Origin: an uncultured Ruminococcus sp.
GTDB lineage: Bacteria; Bacillota; Clostridia; Oscillospirales; CAG-272
Reading direction: 5' to 3'
Length of the DNA stretch: 20,257 bases
Assembly: GCA_902783705.1 (NCBI GenBank)
Contig: CACZSA010000192.1
Span: forward strand, 1 to 20,257
Made by a program: the position numbers and the translations under genes. The stretch's first letter is position 1; each line of letters starts with the position of its first letter. This document shows, in pieces, positions 15,409 to 20,257 of the stretch. The notes under the pieces were generated by a model. The model was given only the letters and a program-made list of their open reading frames with translations. It searched no databases and was not told the DNA's origin.

Positions 15409-16017
15409 TCAGCCCTTTCCGGGACGTGTCTTCCCCGCGTCTTTCGTAACGCGGACGCCCTTTTCCGTGAGGAGGATGTCGACCGTGACGTCAAAGCGTC
15501 CCCGCGGCACCTCGGGGAGGATGTAATCGGAATACACCACGCCGATCGTGCAGCCGGAGAAGCCGGAGAGATAGCGGTCGTAAAAGCCCTTGCCGTAGCC
15601 GAGGCGGTAGCCCGCGCGGTCGTACACGAGGCCGGGGACGAAGCAGACCGCGCCCGCCGTCTCATGCTCCGCGTCGTAGACGGGATTTCCCTCCGGGGGT
15701 TCGAGCCCGCCCATGCCGTCGTCCTGCAGCTCCTCGAGCGAGGAGACGGTGTGATAGGTCATCGTATGGGATTTGCGGTCGCAGCGCGGGAAGAGGACCT
15801 TTTTCCCCTTCGCGAACGCCGCCTTCGCGATCGCGGAAACGTCGATCTCGTCCGACGTCGCCGCATAGAGCAGCACGTATTCGGCGTACCGGAAGCTCAC
15901 GAGCCCCTCGGCGGCCTTGCAGATCGCCTCGTCCCGGCGGAATTTCTCCTCCGCGGGCATGCTGCGGCGCCGCTCCTTGTATTCTTCGCGGATATCGTCT
16001 TTCTGTTTTTTGATCAT
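15409..16017 (-). CDS. 5-formyltetrahydrofolate cyclo-ligase (MTHFS)
   Basis: ATP-dependent enzyme that converts 5-formyltetrahydrofolate, a dead-end inhibitory folate, to 5,10-methenyltetrahydrofolate. The 202 residues fit the family. The N-terminal helix IKKQKDDIREEYKERRRSM is typical. The signature FVPGLVYDRAGYRLG is followed by YGKGFYDRYL, the most conserved part of the family, at about 126-150. The ATG at 16017 overlaps the stop of the DJ-1 gene as ATGA and has no clear ribosome-binding site of its own, so coupling is likely. The open frame continues upstream to 16116 but only as antisense-like Arg-rich sequence inside the DJ-1 gene. The next gene starts two bases after its stop. Confidence 0.95.
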   Translation of the reverse strand: MIKKQKDDIREEYKERRRSMPAEEKFRRDEAICKAAEGLVSFRYAEYVLLYAATSDEIDVSAIAKAAFAKGKKVLFPRCDRKSHTMTYHTVSSLEELQDDGMGGLEPPEGNPVYDAEHETAGAVCFVPGLVYDRAGYRLGYGKGFYDRYLSGFSGCTIGVVYSDYILPEVPRGRFDVTVDILLTEKGVRVTKDAGKTRPGKG

Positions 16018-16559
16018 TTCGCCAGTATCGCGCAGCGAAGGCTCTCCGCCGCGTCCCCTCCTTTCAGGATCCGCACGAGCGCGAGGGCGAATTCGGTCGC
16101 CGCGCCCATGCCGCATGCCGTCACGATCCTGCCGTCCTCCTCCACCCGTCCGGCGGTGTATTCCGCGCCGGCGAGCTCGCCTTCAAAGCCCGGGAAGCAG
16201 GTCGCTCTTTTTCCTTTGAGATAGCCCCGGTGTCCGAGGATCATCGGAGCGGCGCAGATCGCGGCGAGAATTCCCCCCTCGGCGTGCACGCGCCCGAGCA
16301 CGGCGTCCACCGTCGGATCCGCGTCGAGGTTTTTCGCGCCCGGCATCCCGCCCGGCAGGATCACCATGTCGATCCCTTCGAGGGACAGGGCGTCCTCCGC
16401 CTTCATGTCCGCTGTCACGGGGATCCCGTGGGAACCGCGCACGACGAGGCTGTCCCCGACCTCCGCCGTCTTCACGTCCAGACCGGCCCGGCGCAGTACG
16501 TCCACCGGGGTCAGGGCCTCGATTTCCTCGAAGCCGTCCGCCAAAAATTCGAGTATCAT
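16014..16559 (-). CDS. DJ-1/PfpI family protein (YajL/ThiJ-like)
   Basis: Small glutamine-amidotransferase-fold protein of the DJ-1 group. Members act as chaperones, glyoxalases or proposed protein and nucleotide deglycases; which applies here cannot be told. The 181 residues begin with ILEFLADGFEEIEALTPVDVLRRAG, the group's hallmark. The nucleophile-elbow cysteine is Cys102 in AICAAP, the supporting acidic residue is Glu14, and a histidine follows at 110. The ATG at 16559 is chosen because homologues begin just there; an in-frame GTG lies three codons upstream. Neither start has a recognisable ribosome-binding site. It is the first gene of the operon DJ-1, cyclo-ligase, CPBP protease and mltG, with a TATAAT promoter about 60 bases upstream. 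Confidence 0.93.
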   Translation of the reverse strand: MILEFLADGFEEIEALTPVDVLRRAGLDVKTAEVGDSLVVRGSHGIPVTADMKAEDALSLEGIDMVILPGGMPGAKNLDADPTVDAVLGRVHAEGGILAAICAAPMILGHRGYLKGKRATCFPGFEGELAGAEYTAGRVEEDGRIVTACGMGAATEFALALVRILKGGDAAESLRCAILAK

Positions 16560-16619
16560 GTGAAACACGCCGGGGGACCGTGCGGCTCCCGCGCTCCTCT
16601 CTTTGAGATCATTCAGTTT

Positions 16620-16628
16620 ATTATATCA
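16620..16628 (-). promoter_or_regulatory. Extended -10 promoter of the DJ-1 to mltG operon
   Basis: The minus strand reads TGATATAAT, a perfect TATAAT (16620-16625) with the TGn extension. The -35 region about 17 bases upstream is poor, which is acceptable for an extended -10 promoter. Transcription should begin near 16613, about 54 bases before the ATG. Confidence 0.65.
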
Positions 16629-16731
16629 TATTCACCGCCCCGAAGCGATGAACGATTCATAAACATTGTTGCGTTTTTTTCTTGATTTTCCTGAAATAAC
16701 CTTCTCCGGCGCGCAAACGGGACAAAATCCG

Positions 16732-17403
16732 TCAGAGAATGTCCGCGAGCGCTTCCCGCACCCGGTCGGCGATCACCTCGCGCGGATACGGCTCCTCCCC
16801 GTCCTCCGGCGCGCAGGGGATCACCCGCCAGCCGCAGGATGAGGCGACGTAGGAGGCGGCACGGCGGCACGCGCGGAGATACTCCCCGTGGGTCTCGTGG
16901 ATGTCGAGCTTCTGCCCCGTCTCGGCGGAGCGCCGCTTCACGAGCGCGGAGGAGACCCGCTCCGGCATGTCGAGCAGCAGCACGGCGTCCGGCGCGGGCA
17001 GCCCGAGCTTTGAGAATTCAAAATCCCAGAGCCAGGCGAGAAAGCCGTCCCACGCGTCCTCGGGCAGCTTTGCGAGCTGGTGATAGGCGTTCGCCGTGGT
17101 GTAGCGGTTCGCGAGCACGACGGTGTCCGGATCGCGCCAGTCGTCCCGCCACGAGGTGACGTAGCTGACATAGCGGTCCGCCGCGAAAAACATCGAGGCC
17201 GCGTAGGCGTTCGTGTCCGCGGGATCCGCGCCGAGGCGTCCGTTCAGATACATCCGCACGAGCATGGAGCCGTCGGAGGCGTAGTCCGGGAATTCGATCA
17301 CCCGGACACGGCGTCCCTCGGACTCCAGCCTTTTGCAGAGAAGTTCGGTCTGCGTCCCCTTGCCGGAGCCGTCGAGACCTTCGAGCACAATGAACTTTCC
17401 CAT
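16732..17403 (-). CDS. tmk: Thymidylate kinase, Clostridia-type
   Basis: P-loop kinase that phosphorylates dTMP to dTDP for DNA synthesis. The 223 residues start MGKFIVLEGLDGSGKGTQ, with the Walker A loop at 9-17. The substrate region reads EFPDYASDGSMLVRMYLNG instead of the REPGGT of Escherichia coli Tmk. It is followed by FFAADRY (about 72-78), NRYTTANAYHQ (about 98-108), DFEFSKLGLPAPD (about 126-138) and DIHETHGEYL. This pattern belongs to a subgroup of thymidylate kinases that I know chiefly from Clostridia; that is recall, not a search. The ATG at 17403 is three bases after the ftsK stop and has no clear ribosome-binding site, so it is probably coupled to ftsK translation. No convincing terminator follows it. 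Confidence 0.92.
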   Translation of the reverse strand: MGKFIVLEGLDGSGKGTQTELLCKRLESEGRRVRVIEFPDYASDGSMLVRMYLNGRLGADPADTNAYAASMFFAADRYVSYVTSWRDDWRDPDTVVLANRYTTANAYHQLAKLPEDAWDGFLAWLWDFEFSKLGLPAPDAVLLLDMPERVSSALVKRRSAETGQKLDIHETHGEYLRACRRAASYVASSCGWRVIPCAPEDGEEPYPREVIADRVREALADIL

Positions 17404-17406
17404 AAA

Positions 17407-20257
17407 TCACACATCGAAGGGCGCGTCGTCCTTCATTTTCATTTCCTGATATTCGCGCTTCGAGATCAGGACGTCGCGGGGCTTCTGACCGTCCGGCGCC
17501 GACACATAGCCGAGCTGCTCCATCCGGTCGATGAGCTTCGCCGCGCGCCCGTAGCCGAGCGAGAGACGCCGCTGGATGAGCGAGGTCGAGATCTTTCCGG
17601 AGTCGATCGCAAGCTCCACGGCCTGCTCGAGCATCGGGTCCTCGCCCTCTCCGTCGTCGGAGTCGGCATCCTTTGCCGCGCCCTTCTTGCCTCCGCTGAG
17701 CGCGCCGCACTTCTGGGCTTCGCGCTCGATCTGGTTGGCGATCTCGTCGGAGTAGACGTTCTCCGCGCCGTTCATGTTCTTGATGTAGCTCACGACCTCC
17801 TCGACGTCGTCCTCGCTCACGAACGCGCCCTGCACGCGAATCGGCTTCGGCGCGCCGACGGGAGCGAAGAGCATGTCGCCCATGCCGATGAGGTTGGCGG
17901 CGGAGCCCACGTCGATGATGGTGCGCGAGTCGATCTGCGAAGAAGTGCGGAACGCGATGCGCGACGGAATGTTCGCCTTGATGAGGCCCGTGATGACGTC
18001 GACCGACGGACGCTGCGTGCCGATGATGAGGTGCATGCCCGCGGCTCTCGCCTTCTGGGCGATGCGGCAGATCGAATCCTCGACGTCGTCCGGCGCGGTC
18101 ATCATGAGGTCGGCGAGCTCGTCGATCACGATGACGATCGACGGCATGTATTCATAGTCGGGGTTGGTCAGCACGCGCTTGTTGTATTCCGTGATGTTGC
18201 GCACGCCGACGTCCTCGATCAGCCCGTAGCGGCGCTCCATCTCCCCGACGGCCCACGACAGGGAGCCCGCGGCTTTCTTCGGTTCGCTGACCACGGGGAC
18301 GAGCAGATGCGGGATGCCGTTGTAGATGTTGAGCTCGACCTTCTTCGGGTCGATGAGGATCAGCTTCACATCCTCGGGGGAGGCCTTATAGAGGAGCGAG
18401 GTGATGACGGAGTTGATGCAGACGGATTTGCCGGCACCGGTCGCGCCCGCGATCAGAAGATGCGGCATCTTCGCGATGTCGAAGTAGACCGCGTCCCCCG
18501 CGACGTCCTCGCCGAGCGCGACGGTCAGCTTGCTCTTCGCCGTGATGAAGCGGTCGTTCTCGATGAGCGTCCGCAGATGCACGGTCGTGCGCTTTTTGTT
18601 CGGCACCTCGATGCCCACGGCGGATTTGCCCGGGATCGGGGCCTCGATGCGCACGCCCGTCGTCGCGAGGTTGAGGGCGATGTCGTCGACCAGATTGGTG
18701 ATCGAACGCACGCGGGTGCCCTTCTCCGGAAGCAGCTCGTACCGGGTGATGGTCGGGCCACGGGAGATATTCTCGATCTTGGTGTTGACCTTGAAGCTCT
18801 GGAGGGTTTCCACGAGCCGCACGGCGTTTTCCTGCAGCTCGTCCTTGATATCCTCGCCTCCGCCGCCGGGATCCTCGGTCAGAAGGTCGATCGGCGGGAA
18901 TTTATACTCGGGCGCGGCGGGCTTCACGGGCTTCTGCGTCTCGGGCAGCGGCGCGGAAACGGTCTCCCGCTTCACGTCAAGGGGATTCTTGTACTGCTCA
19001 GACAGGCGGTCGAGAAGCTCCGCGTCCTCGGGATTGACGAAGAGGTTCGAGACGTCTCCCTCCGTATCCGCCGCGACGGAGGACACCAGACTCGCGGTGT
19101 CGGTCGCGTCCGTGTGCGCGGGCTTCGACGGCGTGCGGGGTCTCGGCTCCGCGGAGGCGGCGGGCGCGGCGTGGATATCCGCGTCGTCGGTCATGCCGAT
19201 CTCGTCCGTCAGATTGCCGTTATCCGGATTCCCCGCATCGTCGGGCAGGAATTCGAATTCGTCCGCGGCGTGATCCTCGGGGATCGGCTCGCCGCCGTGC
19301 ACGACCGCCTGCACCTTCGCCGAGGGGAGCTCGGAGGAGGCCGGGATCTCGGTCACGCCGCTCTGCTTGCGGCTCTTCTCCACGCGCTCGCGGGTCCGGC
19401 GCATGACCTCGTCGAAGATCTTCTCGTCGACGACGCCCGTGTCGATCTCGGGAGAGGCCAGCTCCTTCTGCGCGTCGTCGGCCTTGTCCGGCTCGCGGAA
19501 AGCGTCGGCGGCCCACCCGGTGTCGCGGTCATAGACCGTGTCGTCCTTTGCCGCGTTGTTTTTTCTGCGCTTTTTCTTCTGTGTCACCGGGATCGCGTCG
19601 CTTCCCGCGGGATTCTCGGTCGGACCGCTCACCGGGATGTCGAGCTCGGTGAGGCGGCGCTTCTTGATGTGGTAGACCTTCGCGGGCGAATGCGCGGGTC
19701 TGGACTCCGCGGCGGGGATGTCGAGTGGGATCTGGGCGGAGGTCTTCGCGTTCTCCGCGGCCTGCGTCTGGGCCTGGGCCTTCGCCTCCTGATCGCGGCG
19801 GCGCTTTTCGCGCAGATATTCGAGGTATTCCTCCTCGCGGACCTGATTCTTCGTCGGCCCGTAGTTCACGCGGCGTTCGGCCTCCTCGGCCTTTTTCGCG
19901 CGCCGCGCTTCGAGAAAACGGTCAAGATGGTAGGCGATGAAAACGGCGACGCCGCGCGGGGTGATGCCGGCGATATAGAGCGCGAGCAGGACCACGGCGA
20001 CAAAGAGCACGATCAGGCTGAACACCCGTCCGAACCCCATGAGAAGGAGCTCGCCGAGCACGCCTCCGATCACGCCGCCGCCCCAGAGATCCGCTCCGGC
20101 CTCATAGTGTACGCGCGCATCGAGGGTCGCGTAGCCGCCGCCGAGGATATGGGAGAGCATGGCGGAGAGGACGGCGAGCACGGCGGTGCAGAGAGAGCGG
20201 ATGCCTCCCCTGCCCTCCTCGCGGTCGCGGTTCCAGAAGAGACAGCGCACGAGCAGG
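17407..20257 (-). CDS. ftsK: DNA translocase FtsK/SpoIIIE, N-terminus beyond the window
   Basis: Hexameric ATP-driven pump anchored at the division or sporulation septum that moves chromosomal DNA. Counted from a GTG at 20250, three membrane segments are visible (about 15-36, 57-74 and 76-96). The frame is open to the right edge, so the first segment and the true start lie outside. A hydrophilic linker (about 105-450) rich in Lys, Glu, Asp and Ala joins the motor. The motor has Walker A GATGAGKS (602-609), DPKKVELN (634-641), Walker B IVIVIDELADLMM (705-717) and GTQRPSVDVITGLIKANIP (744-762). The gamma winged helix is at about 870-935 and should bind orienting DNA sequences. One usually conserved segment reads GSAANLIGMGDM where GGAEKLLG-like sequence is common. 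Tmk follows three bases after the stop. FtsK and SpoIIIE cannot be told apart here. Confidence 0.96.
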   Translation of the reverse strand, partial: LLVRCLFWNRDREEGRGGIRSLCTAVLAVLSAMLSHILGGGYATLDARVHYEAGADLWGGGVIGGVLGELLLMGFGRVFSLIVLFVAVVLLALYIAGITPRGVAVFIAYHLDRFLEARRAKKAEEAERRVNYGPTKNQVREEEYLEYLREKRRRDQEAKAQAQTQAAENAKTSAQIPLDIPAAESRPAHSPAKVYHIKKRRLTELDIPVSGPTENPAGSDAIPVTQKKKRRKNNAAKDDTVYDRDTGWAADAFREPDKADDAQKELASPEIDTGVVDEKIFDEVMRRTRERVEKSRKQSGVTEIPASSELPSAKVQAVVHGGEPIPEDHAADEFEFLPDDAGNPDNGNLTDEIGMTDDADIHAAPAASAEPRPRTPSKPAHTDATDTASLVSSVAADTEGDVSNLFVNPEDAELLDRLSEQYKNPLDVKRETVSAPLPETQKPVKPAAPEYKFPPIDLLTEDPGGGGEDIKDELQENAVRLVETLQSFKVNTKIENISRGPTITRYELLPEKGTRVRSITNLVDDIALNLATTGVRIEAPIPGKSAVGIEVPNKKRTTVHLRTLIENDRFITAKSKLTVALGEDVAGDAVYFDIAKMPHLLIAGATGAGKSVCINSVITSLLYKASPEDVKLILIDPKKVELNIYNGIPHLLVPVVSEPKKAAGSLSWAVGEMERRYGLIEDVGVRNITEYNKRVLTNPDYEYMPSIVIVIDELADLMMTAPDDVEDSICRIAQKARAAGMHLIIGTQRPSVDVITGLIKANIPSRIAFRTSSQIDSRTIIDVGSAANLIGMGDMLFAPVGAPKPIRVQGAFVSEDDVEEVVSYIKNMNGAENVYSDEIANQIEREAQKCGALSGGKKGAAKDADSDDGEGEDPMLEQAVELAIDSGKISTSLIQRRLSLGYGRAAKLIDRMEQLGYVSAPDGQKPRDVLISKREYQEMKMKDDAPFDV

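Noticed and set aside
12281..15526. A 1081-residue plus-strand open frame opposite mltG, the CPBP gene and the cyclo-ligase gene
   Set aside because: It is antisense to three well-supported genes. It is rich in Arg, His, Asp and Val, as reverse-strand frames of GC-rich genes are, and shows no recognisable domain or ribosome-binding site.
16018..16116. Extension of the cyclo-ligase gene upstream to 16116
   Set aside because: The extra residues are Arg-rich, lie inside the DJ-1 gene and are absent from the family. The ATG at 16017 with the ATGA overlap fits better.
16640..16690. A plus-strand run of seven T (16674-16680) after a possible hairpin, as a terminator
   Set aside because: The stem is only about six pairs with a G-U pair, and no plus-strand gene precedes it.
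16680..16731. A terminator after tmk
   Set aside because: TTCTC and GAGAA can pair on the minus strand, but the stem is broken and has no U-run, so I cannot support a terminator.
1..20257. Mobile elements, CRISPR arrays, tRNA or rRNA genes, defence or biosynthetic systems
   Set aside because: I looked for transposase-like frames, terminal repeats, regularly spaced long repeats and tRNA-like folds and saw none. The gene content is conserved housekeeping.

Overview
The window is a stretch of housekeeping genes from a high-GC bacterium, very probably an anaerobic member of Bacillota/Clostridia. Four things point there. The cluster order is mraZ-rsmH-ftsL-PBP with two PASTA domains-murE-murF. 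The thymidylate kinase is of the FPxY...FFAxDRY type that I associate with Clostridia. The MurF P-loop reads GSVGKTTTK. The predicted ribosome-binding sites are strong AGGAGG-like sequences. MurE carries the DNPR motif, which predicts meso-diaminopimelate peptidoglycan. The taxonomic call is inference and cannot be refined below class.

All genes but one are on the minus strand, so transcription runs from high to low coordinates. They form four apparent transcription units. (1) 20257-16732: a SpoIIIE/FtsK DNA translocase cut by the right edge, then tmk. (2) 16559-12485: a DJ-1/PfpI protein, 5-formyltetrahydrofolate cyclo-ligase, a CPBP-family membrane protease and MltG. This unit has a TATAAT promoter at 16620-16628 and ends at a bidirectional terminator at 12414-12451. 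(3) 11537-7448: endonuclease IV (nfo) followed by gatC-gatA-gatB, with overlapping genes and an intrinsic terminator at 7397-7427. (4) 7212-1: the division and cell wall (dcw) cluster mraZ-rsmH-ftsL-like-PBP-murE-murF, which runs off the left edge. It has a near-consensus promoter at 7267-7295 and a four-copy, 10-bp-phased repeat that looks like the MraZ operator. The only plus-strand gene is a YihY/BrkB-family membrane protein (11644-12438). It diverges from nfo and converges on mltG.

Most of the window serves envelope growth and division. RsmH and MraZ lead the dcw operon. FtsL and the class B PBP are divisome parts. MurE and MurF add meso-DAP and D-Ala-D-Ala to the lipid II precursor. MltG cuts nascent glycan strands, and FtsK/SpoIIIE pumps chromosomal DNA through the septum. 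GatCAB makes Gln-tRNA(Gln) (and/or Asn-tRNA(Asn)) by transamidation. Nfo, Tmk, 5-FCL and DJ-1 cover DNA repair, dTTP supply, folate recycling and possibly damage repair.

I did not find a new defence, mobile or biosynthetic system, nor any tRNA, rRNA, CRISPR array or insertion sequence. There is no gene-free stretch longer than 300 bases; the largest gap is 7213-7447. The observations most worth a second look are the phased repeat before mraZ, a tandem tryptophan-rich repeat on the MltG C-terminus, a strong hairpin between ftsL and the PBP gene, and long charged cytoplasmic extensions on three separate envelope proteins.
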